Shown here piece after piece: positions 1-11,349 of a stretch of DNA of 64,000 nt (the stretch's first letter is position 1; the number at the start of each line of letters is the position of its first letter). The DNA is from Saururus chinensis (taxonomy: Eukaryota; Streptophyta; Magnoliopsida; Piperales; Saururaceae), in assembly GCA_035235625.1 (NCBI GenBank), contig CP141142.1, forward strand, positions 13,422,995 to 13,486,994, written 5' to 3'. Position numbers and translations under genes: made by a program. The notes beneath the pieces were generated by a model. The model searched no databases. It had not been told where the DNA came from and was given only the letters and a program-made list of their open reading frames with translations.

Positions 1-86
1 GTGTAGGGAAGTAAAAATAGTAATTTATGTGGGGTGTGCAAAGTGTGGGGAGCCCTGAGTGAATGTTGGGTGGGGAATAGCCGCGT
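1..86. mobile_element. Terminal part of a MULE-like element at the window edge (candidate)
   Basis: Copy A's intron homology to copy C starts at about 87. Before that the sequence is unrelated, and read on the minus strand it begins AACGCGGCTATTCCCCACCC. This resembles the right terminus of the MULE at 51850-61525, which reads GAACGCGTCTATTTGCTCCC. I infer that a related MULE lies to the left and that its end separates exon 1 of copy A from its exon 2. The other end and the target duplication are outside the window. Confidence 0.4.
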
Positions 87-1600
87 TTTTTTAATCTTCC
101 TTCTCTTCTACCTCACCTCAGGAGAGTAGCAAAAAGTAGCGAGAAAAAATGAGTAAACATGAAAAAAAAGGTAGCTGGTGCATGCCCCTGGCCTAGGCTA
201 GCCGCAATCAAGCCGGTCCAAATCTGGGTGCAGCCACGCTCATTCTTTGATAACTAAAAAGAAGAGAAAGTAGAGGAAGAGTAGGAGAAGAAAGCAGAGA
301 CAAAGGAGAATGATATCAGCCATGGGGATGAGTGATTATAAATTAATTGATGGGGGAAATAAGTAATTATGAGGGAACCTCAGACAATAGTGTAGGGGAG
401 GGAGTAACAGCTTTCCTTAATTATTTTGAGTGAATTATAAGTAAACATGCATACATAGAAATTTATTTCAATTTTTTTCACTAAATTTATGCAAAATCTA
501 CATTTTAGGCAAGTTATTTGAAAGTTTTATAATTAGGGTAAGTTTTTTTATAGTTTAGGAAATATAATTGTAAGTTTTTTATTGTTTAGATAAATTATTA
601 TTTAAGCTTTTACAATTGGGGCACATTAATTTTTGGGTCAAAAATTTTACGTCTTCCTTCCTCTTTGCACTTTTGAAAATTATCCTAAATTTTTTTCAAA
701 ATAACCTGAATCGGACACAAATGACTTTTCATTGAAATGAAGACTTTATTATTGTGTAAGGAGAGTTTATTGTTAATTATTCCCTCCGCCCCTATAATAA
801 GTGTAGCTTGGATTAAGAAACCAAAATGAAATCATTTTAGTTCACATTTATTTTCAACTTCAAAAACTTGAGACTAGATGAAGTATATGCTCCCTTTACC
901 AAAAAAAAGAAGAAAAAATGTCTATTTATTCACTTACATAGTATACTTAGGTTGTTGGTTGATTAGGAAGTTTAGTTTATTTCACCAATATTATTAGTTA
1001 TTTATTAAGTTGCAATACAAGGTAGTAGAGGTAAAGGGGGTGCCATTGACACAAATGCTAGAAGGTGTAAGATCATAAAAAAATATAGATTAATATATGA
1101 TAAAATTGATAACTTTTGTTAAATTTTAGTCGGGTAATTGAGTTATTGGGTAAGTGAGGATATTGTTGGGGCTCCAATAGCCCCATTCTTATAACTTATG
1201 TTATTTTCTTGTTGCAAATAAAACAAATGCATAGAATTATTGAGATAGTAACAAAGACGACATTTTGGCTTGTTTGGGTAGGTTTTTTTTTCTACATTTG
1301 GTTATTTCGCTTTGGGAAAATTCAAGAGGTTTTGCAGTGTTAAAAGAGGAAAAAAAAAGAAAAGAACAAGAAATGTAGGAAGAATATTCCTGAACGTCAA
1401 AAACCAAAAGTACTGTGCCCAAATAGTAAAAAATGTAAATATATTCTATTTAAATTGCAAAAGCTAAAAAAATGCTCAAAACATTAATTTGCAAAAATTG
1501 GAAAAATCTTTGAAAATTTAAAAATTCAGTGAAATAAATTTAGGTAAAGGCCCATTTCGCTGAAACTAGCCAAATTTTCATCATACTATTGGAACAACAC
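87..1600 (-). other. Intron (part) of BAHD copy A
   Basis: This stretch matches copy C's intron in two blocks: 87-345 pairs with about 51580-51849, and 337-1175 pairs with about 61526-62365. The two blocks are continuous here, so TATAAATTA at 337-345 is the empty site for the large MULE in copy C. A half Stowaway-like end, TCCCTCCGCCCC, lies at 781 and is shared with copy C at about 61970. A segment of about 400 bp at roughly 1176-1590, bounded by CCAATAG and CTATTGG, is absent from copy C. No coding sequence is seen. The splice donor GT is at 1600-1599 on the minus strand. Confidence 0.7.
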
Positions 1601-2041
1601 CTGAATCAAGAGCAGGGGGCAGTCGAGGATCCCACTTGAACCAGGAACATCATAGAGAAGATCGTCCGAACCAGGGAATGGAGGCTGAAGATTATCCTCG
1701 ACTTGGGCAAGCATGAGGTCGGTGTCAGCCTCAATGAAGAGGATGCCCTCCCCAGTGCATTCCACGCTGAGCTTCCGGTTTGGGCCTTCCCTCAGCCTGC
1801 CGGCGAAAGGGTAGTATGGAACAAGTGATCTGGATAGGGCATCTCTAATGATAGCAGCAGGGTCTCTCCCTTCCATCCTGGGATCCGCCCGGTAGAACTG
1901 GATGATCGGCACATGGAACCGGAGGGTTTCTTGATCGTCTATGTCTGATAGCAGCTTCCACTCATGTGGGGTGGGCGCGATAGGTTTCACAAGTATGGGT
2001 TCTTGCTTCCTAACGCAGATTTTGAGCTCGGAGGAGGCCAT
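1601..2041 (-). CDS. BAHD acyltransferase, exon 1, copy A (benzyl alcohol O-benzoyltransferase-like)
   Basis: These 147 codons form the N-terminal domain of a BAHD acyl-CoA-dependent acyltransferase, cytosolic enzymes that move acyl groups from CoA to alcohols or amines. Family hallmarks are VRKQEPILV near the start, the TPHEWKLLSDIDDQE segment, IQFYRADPRMEGRDPA, then the LVPYYPFAGRLRE block and the DVPGSSGILDCPLLLIQ end. The start is the ATG at 2041, also used by copy C. The exon closes in phase 0 at ATTCAG followed by GT, the usual single-intron position in this subfamily, just before the segment that leads to the HxxxD motif. The catalytic exon 2 should lie left of the window, and a MULE-like end lies in between, so function cannot be judged. 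The family is clear; the exact substrate is not. Confidence 0.78.
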
Positions 2042-3480
2042 GAATCCAAAGAGGAGAAGTTAAATGACACTGAGGTGCCCAAGTTAGCTAGTGGGAGGAT
2101 GAAGGTGAACGATGAATGTGTGGGCTGACATGCTTTCCTTTTGTAGGTATTCTCTTCGAGTCCATACTTCAATGATTCTGTCACATGAGAATTCAAATCC
2201 CTTTGTTAAAGCTTCCCGAGCGGAGTACATAGTGTACACGTTAGTGCATGCCCCTTTGGTGAAGCTTCACGATCGGGTATGACTTCGCCACATGATACTC
2301 ATGCCGAGTCTTAGATGTTCTCTCTCGACTCTCTTCTTGCCATGCTGGAGATATCAAGAAGATTGGGTAGCCACTTGAGTGGTCCATCAGCGAATCAACC
2401 AGTAATTTGTATTCTGTCTTATATTAATGGGTATATTTAAAAAAATAATATTTTTATTAAATAGTAAAATCTAAGCTTATGATACTCTTTTTCAAATAGC
2501 AAGCTAATTAAATTTAACAAATTGAAGCTTTTAATATGAACAAACTTTTTTGCTAAATAGTTCTATTAATTTAAGACGGAGGGAGTATCTTCTATCTTTG
2601 CGAGTAACTATTTAGGCATGCATAAGTATACAGAAAATTCGACCTCAATGCCAATATCTATTGTACATGCATGAGCCGTTTTAGATATGTGCACACAAAT
2701 TATTGCATATGTCAAGTAGGTATTGGTGGCTGAGCACCATTTTCCTGTACACACTACACGTACTGAATTAGTATTTCTCTAAATTTTTTAGTGTCCACTC
2801 TTTTTCTCATTTAACAAATGTTGTTCACGAGTCATGTTAGGGTCATGGTCATGTCCGAACCACTGTATTCATCTATACTCGTATTTAAAGAATTAGCACC
2901 TTACATAATGAATCATGTTGGTGAAAGCACACATTCAAATTACACTTTAGAACTTCTAGCCGAGAATCTATAAATTGATTTTGTTTATTATTAAAAACTA
3001 TGTTTAAAAACTCAAGATTTGGACTCGACATCTAATACCATGGAGCAGAGTCGATTCACAGTTTTGATTGAGTCACAATGGAGTCATGTAGGATCGAATT
3101 TTTCATTTTTGGATAATTTTCATATTTATAATAATCAAACTTTAGCAAATTTACACGATATATTTGGTCTAAAGTGGGGGTGGTTGTGAAATTTCACCCA
3201 TTGTCAATTCAGCGAGTTTGATGGTGCACACACTAGTAAATGCAAGTGCAACTTAGCTGCTAACATATTTGACAACACATGAATTATATGTATGCCATCA
3301 ATTATATGGATGGACGGTAAAACTTCACCAGTTATCCCGCTAGTGAAGCTTCATGATTGAATTTGACTTCACCACATGATACTTGTGCTGAGTCTTGGAT
3401 GTTCTTTCTGAGCTCTCCTCTTGCCATGCTAAGATTAGGATTGGTAATATCAAAGGATTGGGTGGCCCCTTTAGTTGTCC
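2042..3480 (-). other. Upstream region of copy A, shared with copies B and C
   Basis: This is 5' flanking DNA, close to collinear with 62836-64000 and in part with 18536-19400. No ORF of note is present. It contains the Stowaway MITE listed separately. A shifted second copy of part of it follows at 3490-3688, 4871-5198 and 5741-5900, so the upstream block was duplicated in tandem before the MITEs landed. The promoter must lie here, but I could not fix a TATA box with confidence. Confidence 0.6.
2412..2585. mobile_element. Stowaway-like MITE
   Basis: The right end reads GACGGAGGGAG followed by TA, and the left end keeps TTCTGTCTTATATTAAT preceded by TA. These are the terminal motif and TA target typical of Stowaway (Tc1/mariner) MITEs. 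The first few bases of the left terminus look worn compared with the copy at 63060-63246, which occupies the same position upstream of copy C. The insertion therefore predates the gene duplication. Confidence 0.65.
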
Positions 3481-3688
3481 AACTGTAACTCTCCTAATCT
3501 TTTGTATCTTCTAACTTTATGTGCAATTATTTAGGTATTCATAAGTATGCATAAAATTCTTGCTAAACACAAATTTCTATTGGACATGCGTGAATCATTT
3601 TCGATATGGGCTAACAAATTACTGCACATGTCAAGTAGGAATTGATGTTGAGCACCATTTTCCAATACACTACACATATCAAATTATT

Positions 3689-4870
3689 GAGGAATGTGCA
3701 AAAATGACCTTGAAATACATTATATTACACAAAAAATCTCATACTTTTACGTAATACACAAAATGACCCTATGCACAAGTAAACCTCTACACATGTGACA
3801 TGAATTATTGAAAATACCCTTTTCACATTTCTTTCCTTTTAACTAACCAACTCACCTTTTCTCATTTCTAGCAGCTCTGCCACCAAATCAGCCACCTTCA
3901 CCGCCAACTTCATCGTCTTTGCTAACAGTTCTGCTTCATTTGAATTTGTCTTCACCTTTTCCTCCTCCCCTCTTTTGCCACCTCGTCCACTTTTGCCTCC
4001 TCCCCCTCCCCCTTTTCTCCTTAGTCGCCTCTACTTCCCCCCTACCGGAATCTAATAAGACAGGCTACAAATTAGTCGACAAAACAACAAACAATTTGAT
4101 TTTTTTCTTTACTGGCTCAAATCTTAAAAAATGAACCTATAAACATGTTAAACTACTCAAAATCAAGAGTGGGTTTTATTTTTACTTGATTTTGAGTTTT
4201 CTCTAACACTAACCCAAACCTCGTACCAATAGTCAATAATCAAATTTATTGCAACATTATGAGTGACAGTATCTCCCTAAGTATTTAAAATGAACTATCT
4301 TAACAAACTACATAGAAAAAATTTAAAATGAAGCAAATTTTAAACATGAGATTGTTGGATGTTGGTTGTCACCGGTGCCGAAGAAGAAGATTCTCACTAC
4401 CGGTGCCGGAGAAGAAGGTGGCCACCAGCATTGGACTTTATGATAGTAGACAATCAGGACATTCTACATTCGACAGTTGCATGTTTAAAATTTAAATGAG
4501 GAGAAGGAGGAGTGGGAGGAGAAAAGGAAAAGGAAGAGGAGGTGGAGAAGGTGATGGTGGAGGAGAAGTTGAAGATAAAATCAAATGAAGAAGAGCTAGT
4601 GGCAAAGATGATGATGTTGGCAGTAGATGCGGCAAAGTCAGTGGTGGGGGCTGCAAAGCTGGTGCCAGGGGTGGCGGAGTCGAAGTCAAAGCTACTCGAA
4701 AAGAGAAATAATGAGTTGGTGAAGTAAAAAGAAAAAAAGGGGTATTTTAAATCATTTATAACACATGTGTGGAGGTTTACATGTACATAAGTCTATTTTG
4801 TGTATTACGTAAAAGTAGGAGACATTTTGTATAATACATTGTATTCTAGGGCCATTTTGGCACATTCCTC
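3689..4870. mobile_element. Fold-back MULE-like element
   Basis: The ends are inverted copies: the left begins GAGGAATGTGCAAAAATGAC and the right, on the minus strand, begins GAGGAATGTGCCAAAATGGC. Similarity continues inward for about 350 bp: the pyrimidine-rich arm at about 3890-4040 pairs with the purine-rich arm at about 4497-4690. The flanks CAAATTATT (3680-3688) and AAAATTATT (4871-4879) agree at 8 of 9 positions, which fits a Mutator-type 9-bp duplication. The same upstream sequence in copies A (2760), B (19000) and C (63430) lacks the insertion. No transposase is present. Apparent ORFs in the arms are composition artefacts. Confidence 0.72.
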
Positions 4871-5201
4871 AAAATTATTTCTCTAAATTTTCTTGTGTCC
4901 AATTTTTTTCTCATTTAACAAATGTTGTTCACAAGTTAGGTCAAGGTCATGGTCATGTTGAAACCACTTTGAATTCATTCATACTCGTATTTAAATGATT
5001 ATCACCCAACGAAATGAATCTTGCTGCTTAAAGCATACATCCAAATCACACTTTAGAACTTCAAGCTAATGTTGTAGTTTGTTGTTGATTCTTGTGTTAG
5101 AGCTGTTTTGTTAAAGATTAGGGGGAGGATATGGAGAAGATTTACCCAAGAATCCATGAATTGATTTATTTTTTTCTTGTGAACAATGTTTAAAAACTTA
5201 A
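4871..5201. other. Second copy of the shared upstream block
   Basis: This matches 2765-3015, 19010-19190 and 63450-63660, for example the TTTCTCATTTAACAAATGTT stretch. It carries no coding sequence. It is split from 3490-3688 by the fold-back element and from 5741-5900 by the Tourist-like MITE. Confidence 0.6.
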
Positions 5202-5737
5202 GGGGTTGTTTGTGTGTTAAATTTTATAGAGATTGAAGTAGAAATGAGCGAAGAATTTTCTAATAATTCACCACTAAATTAGAATTATGTTTAGTAATGG
5301 AAGTTTTAACAATAAATTCAGATGTTTCGTCAAACCCATTTTTAAAAGTTTAAACTAATATAACTCTCTCTCCCAAACTCAGATATGAACATTCTCGGTA
5401 TTATTGCACTCCTAAATTCGAGCCCTATCAAACAAGATCCCACAGGGGGTATCAACTTTTAAAGTGGGTCTACCTATACGATATGCTTCTCAAGGCTCAA
5501 ATCGGTATTAGAGGTAGCCATTGAAAAATAACGTAATCTATAATTTCAAAATGGGGGTTGGGAGCTGTAATCAGCAGAATCACCTCACAAGGTAATTCAG
5601 TAATTCCAACCGATGCTGGTTCAAAATGGATTGGAATTAATTTTCAGGTAGAATTTTTAATTCCACCCACCTTCTCTTTGATAATTCGGATTGTAATTTG
5701 GGAAGAATAGATGAAAATTCAACATCCAAATGGCCCC
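5202..5737. mobile_element. Tourist-like (PIF/Harbinger) MITE
   Basis: The terminal inverted repeats are GGGGTTGTTTGTGTGTTAAA on the left and GGGGCCATTTGGATGTTGAA on the right (minus strand). The 3-bp target duplication TAA sits at 5199-5201 and 5738-5740. The undisturbed site is visible in the paralogous block at about 3006. It is 536 bp with no ORF. The TIR start and TAA target are typical of Tourist-group elements. Confidence 0.7.
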
Positions 5738-5899
5738 TAAGACTCAGACTCACTCCTAAGACCATGGACCGAGTCGACTTGGAATTTTGATTAAGCCACA
5801 ATGGAGACATCTAGGATATAAGTCTTCATTTTTGGATAATTTATGCATTTATACTAATCAAATTTTAGCAAAATCGCCACATACATTTGGTCTAAGATA

Positions 5900-7440
5900 T
5901 AAAATTAAAACATTCATTATTATCAATTGTTTAGTCTTAGGAAAAAAAAGACTTCCATAGTAAGATGAAAAAGATGTTAGTAGCTATATGACACTACAAT
6001 CAATTTCCTCAACATGAAGATATAATCAAACAAGATTGGTTTGTACCTGGTCACATGATCAAATACTTTGCCTAGTGTAAGTAATTAGAGAAGAAAACAA
6101 CAATATGATATAGTTGTTATTTGATTGTTTCCATTTACCAAGCCAATGTGATAAAATGTGGGAAAATGTTAATATAAGTTATTTCTAGAAATGCTTTTTA
6201 ATTCCATTAGTGAGCTACTAACAAAATAATAAATCAAACCCCTTGGTTACAACATGACTCCCATAACTATGCCTCTGGCACATATGTCAAATGCATATTG
6301 GCCACATAATTTGGATCATGCGGTCCATAAAACTCAGGAGGCGGGTGGGTTTTAATCACTCACCTGCCTTCTCATCTAATGCAATCCGATGGCTTGCGAT
6401 GCGCTAAGCACCTGCTTTTTGATATACAACCCGACACATATTAACTTTTCCCTTACACCATTAGTTTCAATAAATGAGAAATATTTTTCATGAGTTAATT
6501 ATTAGTTCCATTTTATGAGGTATAAATAGAGTAAGTTTTAATGAAAAATAATTGTGCAGAGAATAAGGAGTCAATGAAGTTGGCCAAGGTAGAACAACCT
6601 TGGAGAGTTGATTGGGAGAGTCAATTAAGTAATTAATGGATTCATGCTTATTGGAGCCAGCAACGAAGTTTTACTCGGTTTGCAAAGGAGCCAAGTTGAG
6701 TCAAGAAGTTTTTGAAGTAAAAAAGGACTTCTAAAACTATGCCTACAAATTTAGAGGTGAATGGAAGTTTGATTAAATCCTTGGATTCATGGGTGTTTAA
6801 TAGGCCAAATTCACCATGCATGCGATTTTTTAGATTTGGGCCAGGCACTTCTTATAAAATCTCCAAGTGACGAGATTTACCAATGAAGTAAAAATTCATT
6901 GGTGGTGCAAAGGCCAATGCACAATAAATGCATAAGTATAGGTAAATTGAGTTCATGTGAATCCTAATTCACTACACCCATGGAGTATTTACCAAATTGA
7001 TCCATTATACCAAGTTTAAATTGTCGAACCACAAATGTGGGCAGTTTCCAAACCAAAGAAATGACCAAGTGAATACATCGGACAATGTCAAATAGGCCTA
7101 AAATTGTAAAACAAAAAATTTAAGACAAAATGTTGTTCCTTCAGAATCAAAATTTCAAATGCATGCGACTTTCAAACTCCCAGGAAAAACCAAACCCACC
7201 TCCACTCTTTGTTGCAAGTCACCTAGCACCCCCACCTTTATGCAGATACAACCCACCTATAACAAAGGTAATTTAAAAAAAAATGGATGGGTACTGTGAA
7301 CCCTAGGGATTTTTGGTAAATAAAGCAAACTTGGATGGGAGATGTGAACTTTATCTTTTTATGTAACTAAACTAAACTTGGAAGGAAGGGTGAATTGTTG
7401 GATTTTTTTGCCATTTTAAAATAATGGTACTAAAATCCCT
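5900..7440. other. AT-rich intergenic DNA
   Basis: I see no supported gene here. Reading frames are short and lack recognisable domains. The sequence is not obviously shared with the copy B or copy C flanks. It may be old repeat DNA. Confidence 0.4.
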
Positions 7441-7449
7441 AAAAGTTGG

Positions 7450-7995
7450 GGATTATTGTAGCCTTTTTTGACAATTTCAAATTGAATGTAGCTGTTTAGA
7501 CCCCTCTTTTCCCTCTGTCCCCTATTTCTCTCTTACCCCATCATCTTTTATTAAAATCTCTCACATCCCCCATTTTTACCCCACTTCCTTCTTCTTCTCT
7601 GGCTCCAGCACCAACACCAGTGACCTATTCTCACCACCATGGCTAGTCGCGACCGCTGGTTGCAGCCATTGGACGCGGCTGTGGCCTTTGGGCTCTGCCC
7701 CTGGTCTCGGCCCCTACTTCCAGATTTGGCTGCAGTGGCCACGATCAGGCAGTCATATTTGGTCAGCATCCGCCGGTGAGATCAGGCGGCTGAATCTGGT
7801 TGGCCGGTGCTGGAGGAGAAGGGAAAGAGGGTGGGGTTTATGTATTGGGGGAAGTATGGGTAATAGGGATGAGGGAGATAGGGGAAAGAAGTAAAAAATA
7901 TCTAGTTTTCCTTTTGTTTTGGGGATACATGGAAAAAAATGGGTTCTAAATAGCCACATTCATTTAAATTTGTTATTTAAATTATGTAATTAGGA
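7450..7995. mobile_element. Candidate fold-back element
   Basis: About 7483-7515 reads TTGAATGTAGCTGTTTAGAC and continues into a pyrimidine-rich arm. The minus strand from about 7970 reads AATGAATGTGGCTATTTAGA and continues into a matching arm. The GC-rich centre (7600-7820) has overlapping frames in both directions but no recognisable protein. Outer ends and target duplication were not resolved. The arrangement resembles the element at 3689-4870. Confidence 0.4.
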
Positions 7996-8040
7996 AAAGA
8001 GGGAGATGTGCTTTTTACAAATAATTTCTATTATGACCTA

Positions 8041-8213
8041 ATTTTGTAAAACCCTTTTGAAAAGAGTACAAATGGTAAGTCAAGGGGATTTTTTTTCTTA
8101 ATGTGAAGTAAATCATCTGATTATACCCATGTTATGATAACTTGGTTCACAAATACAAATATCAAAACATATAATCACTATACATCTCTAAAATCCATAA
8201 AAATAGTCATGTT
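8041..8213. repeat. Gypsy LTR terminal fragment
   Basis: This sequence resembles the start of the LTRs at 27205 and 39722: a CC-TTTT-AAA stretch, then GATTA...GGTTCACAAATACAAATATCA. It stops abruptly where homology to the 3' flank of BAHD copy C (50658) begins, so only an LTR end remains next to copy B. Confidence 0.5.
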
Positions 8214-8249
8214 CTACATAATTTGGCTGAGTTTTTACATGATTTCAAA

Positions 8250-8675
8250 GGGATGAGAGTATGGACTTAGATGACTTATGTGGGTAAGTGTCTAGGTTGA
8301 GCATGGCTTGCAGCTCCACCATGAACCTTTACATTGTAGGATCGGGCAAACATACAAGGACGAGGACCCCTTTCACACCTTTGCCATTGCAGAAGTCGAT
8401 GTAGAAGCTGGACCAGGGTATGGCTCCCACCCCGGCCTTGGTAGGCCCCCCAAAGATGGCCTTGCCCCACCCAAAGTCCTCCTCAAGAAACCCGGCACGT
8501 GTGACATCCGAGACCAAGAACGTGTTCACCGCTGTGATGTGAGGTTAACCCTTGAGCACCATCAATTCCACCACTAAACGCATGTACTACTCTGTCACAG
8601 TCTTCTTCGTCTCCTGAATGAGCTCCACAGCGTAACCCAATAGGTTCCCCACGAGCTTCCCACTCGTCGTGATTG
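8250..8675 (-). pseudogene. BAHD acyltransferase copy B, 3' part of exon 2
   Basis: This piece encodes the C-terminal part of a BAHD acyltransferase and is close to copy C. The segment [13 protein letters not shown] is followed by the family's structural DFGWG motif, then [20 protein letters not shown] and the CLPDPTM end. DFGWG helps shape the active site without being catalytic. Shortly after CLPDPTM there is an in-frame TAA where copy C has a glutamine codon. The homology breaks at about 8675, where a CACTA-type end and an Athila-like fragment intervene; the upstream part of the exon resumes at about 11350-11480. Roughly 330 bp of exon 2 seen in copy C (about 51120-51450) is missing. This is a dead copy. 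Confidence 0.8.
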
Positions 8676-8939
8676 TAAATAGCGTCACTAATAGCAGCAT
8701 TATTAGCAACGTTGTTGTGTAAGCATCGCTATTACGAAAGCTATTAGCGACGCTTTTCGTCACTAATTGTCATTTTTTTATTTAAAATATATATTTTTTA
8801 GTGACAGTTGTATAAAATGTCGCAAATAGAAGTACTATTAGCGACGCTTATAATAAAGCGTCGCTAATAGTTGTTTTTAGCTGCACTTAACTAAGCATCG
8901 CTAATAAATGCGTCGCTAATACTACATTTTATTGTAGTG
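8676..8939 (-). mobile_element. CACTA-type terminal fragment
   Basis: Read on the minus strand the piece starts CACTACAATAAAATG at about 8938 and then carries many copies of the AGCGACG/CGTCGCTAATA subterminal motif. The same motif fills the right end of the CACTA element at 13353-17503. No second CACTA terminus is evident near 8676, so this looks like one end of an element. It lies at the junction between copy B's exon and the Athila-like fragment. Confidence 0.55.
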
Positions 8940-8940
8940 T

Positions 8941-11199
8941 ACTTTTTGAAGAACTCTTGTTACATTTGGGCCCATGTTGTGATGGTGTCTAGATCTAAAG
9001 AGTGAAGTCATTCTTTAGCCTTATATTTTAATGTGTAAGGGAAAAAGCGAAGTTTAGCAGCCTCATCAGTTAAATTTGAGAGCTTAAAAGTTGTATATAA
9101 TTCCAAGAAGTCATCTAGGTGCCTGTACGGGTTTTTATTATAAAGCCCATAAAAAGATGAAAGCATTTGAATGACATTGGGCTTAATTTCAAAATTTTGA
9201 GCAGTGACCGCTAGCAACCTAATGCATGAAGGAGAGGTGTACTCATTGGGAGTGTAATATTTCCTTAGAGCTTTCAATAGTGCATCTACTAACTTATGTT
9301 CAGCCATGATGAGGGTAGAAGTAGTGTGGATGGAGGAATTATTGGGAGAGTTTGGGGGTGTAGGGATCTAGGTCGATGGCAACTCAGCTCTCCTAGATGT
9401 CCACTCAGGCTCAGGGTCAAATGGTAGTAATTGGGGGAGCAAAGAGCGACGACCACGCATACACCACAAACACACCACACAATTTTAATTGTAAAGTGAG
9501 GAAGAATAAGCAAAAACTAAAAATAAAGAGAAAAAATGATCTTGCAAACCAAAGAGAAGCACTATGCTTGTCGATGTCCACATGCGGCCACAAGTTTAGA
9601 GAGCACGGTCTTCAACTCAACCTACAATATCAAATTTAAAAAAAGGTAAGAAACTAAGAATAAATCTAAAAACTCAAGTAAACTAAAACAAAAGTAACTA
9701 GAATTATCCTAACACTAATTTAGTAACAAATCAACACCGTCCCCGACAACGACGCTAAAAACTTGATCGTTTATAATTAAACCCTTTGCAAGTGTACAAG
9801 GTAATTGTATTAGGATAAGTATTTAAGGGTTATCGAACCTCAGTGACAGATGAATTATTACTAAATCTAAGAGAAAAAATTATTTATAAAAAACTAAAAG
9901 AACTTAAACTTAAATTAACAAAGGAAAGTTATCAATTAATTTAAAAGGTATAGATAAATATGATGAAAATTACTTAGGAAATCGAATCCACTATAGAACC
10001 ATAACAATTCTTAATCTTTAATCTAAATATAGTGTGAATATGAACAAGTATTCTCAGCTACAAGCTAGAATTACTTCAAAAAGAATCATTAATTAAATCC
10101 ATGGGATGAACTGTCTTCGACAATAGCACAAATCATCTACACTAAACTAAACTATAGGCATGACCTATCTCATCTTAGTATAACTCATCCAACTCATTAA
10201 TCATATGAACATTAAAACTATTACATGGCTATCTCATTTAAATCACAGAAATTAGAATCGATGTAAATATCAAAACTACATCAATCTATCATCTACAAGA
10301 CAATAAATCAACATAGAATTGAATAACATTAAAAGCTCTTCCAATAAAAAAGAAATCCTTATCATACAATTGACATTATTCACAATTGAGATCTAAATTA
10401 AAAAGAAATGAAACTGAAACTTATCTATAGCTTTATCAACTCCTAAAAAAAGAAAAATCTAGCATTTCATGATAGAATAAAGCTCTTGAATCTCCATTGA
10501 AAGCTTTGATTAATCTTCCATCTTCTTCTTCCTTTTTCTCTTTAAAAAATCTACCGGAATCCTTCAATTTCGAGCCAAATATGTCTTTATATAGACATAA
10601 GAATAATAGGAAGAAGTTTAATATAAAAAGGGCTCAAACTTAGCTTAAACTAGGAAACTGCGCATTATCCCGATTGATCACCCTGCATTCCCGATCAATT
10701 GCCTATACTATATGTTTCATTAAAATCACATTTAGCCATTTGATCTTCAAAAAGCCCCATTCGAACGGCTATACTGTTTCTGCAATCTAGATAGTTTTGT
10801 TTGGTTTCATGTCCAATTTCTATTCCTCAAGCTCTTTCTTTAATGTCCATACTAGTTTCCAACTTGTTTGTAACTCAGAAAAGTTGTCCAAATCATTTTA
10901 AAGTATGTCAAGAGTATTTTAAATTATTCCAAGCATCGTCCAAGTACTTTGATAAGTGCACCTTACCTACAGAACATAAAAACTTTGCATTTTAGACATG
11001 TAGAATATAATTAAAATCTCAACTTGATTTAAATACATGCCTAAACTATTAATAACTCTAAAATTAATCAATAATTAAACTAAAATATTAATATCTATTT
11101 TAACATAAATAAACCATAACTAACTCTAAATTAACCTAATCTATACTAGCAAGTAAGGTAAAAATGCATATAAAATAAATATACATTTCATACTTATCA
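8941..11199 (-). mobile_element. Athila-like Ty3/gypsy fragment: LTR, leader and gag start
   Basis: In minus orientation, a TG...CA-bounded LTR (9764-11199, TGATAAGTATG to CGATCA) is followed by a leader with the motif TTTTAGCGTCGTTGTCGGGG, typical just inside Athila-group 5' LTRs. Next comes gag at about 9307-8941, with the YTLKYKAKEWL-type signature. The rest of gag and all of pol are absent, so this is a broken fossil. It lies inside exon 2 of BAHD copy B. A related LTR is found alone at 43190-44331. Confidence 0.65.
9764..11199 (-). repeat. Athila-like LTR
   Basis: This LTR is about 1436 bp with TG/CA ends. It shares long stretches with 43190-44331, for example AAACTGCGCATTATCCCG near the middle and CCCTTTGCAA near the end. 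It is the only LTR left of this fragment. Confidence 0.6.
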
Positions 11200-11349
11200 A
11201 GAGCTTGGGCGTGGCAGACCTCTTATTTCTTCTATAGTTTGCTTTTGCTTTCTCCTTATATGAAAGTTTCTTTTTGTTCCCCTTGTTTAGGTCTTCTATC
11301 GGCTTGTCAGTGTCTTGTCTTGGTTGTTTTAGTGTTTACAGGGTGGTTT

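Noticed and set aside
4492-4727. Overlapping proline/leucine-rich and glutamate/lysine-rich frames on opposite strands
   Set aside because: They lie in the purine-rich arm of the fold-back element and reflect base composition. The other arm gives similar frames.
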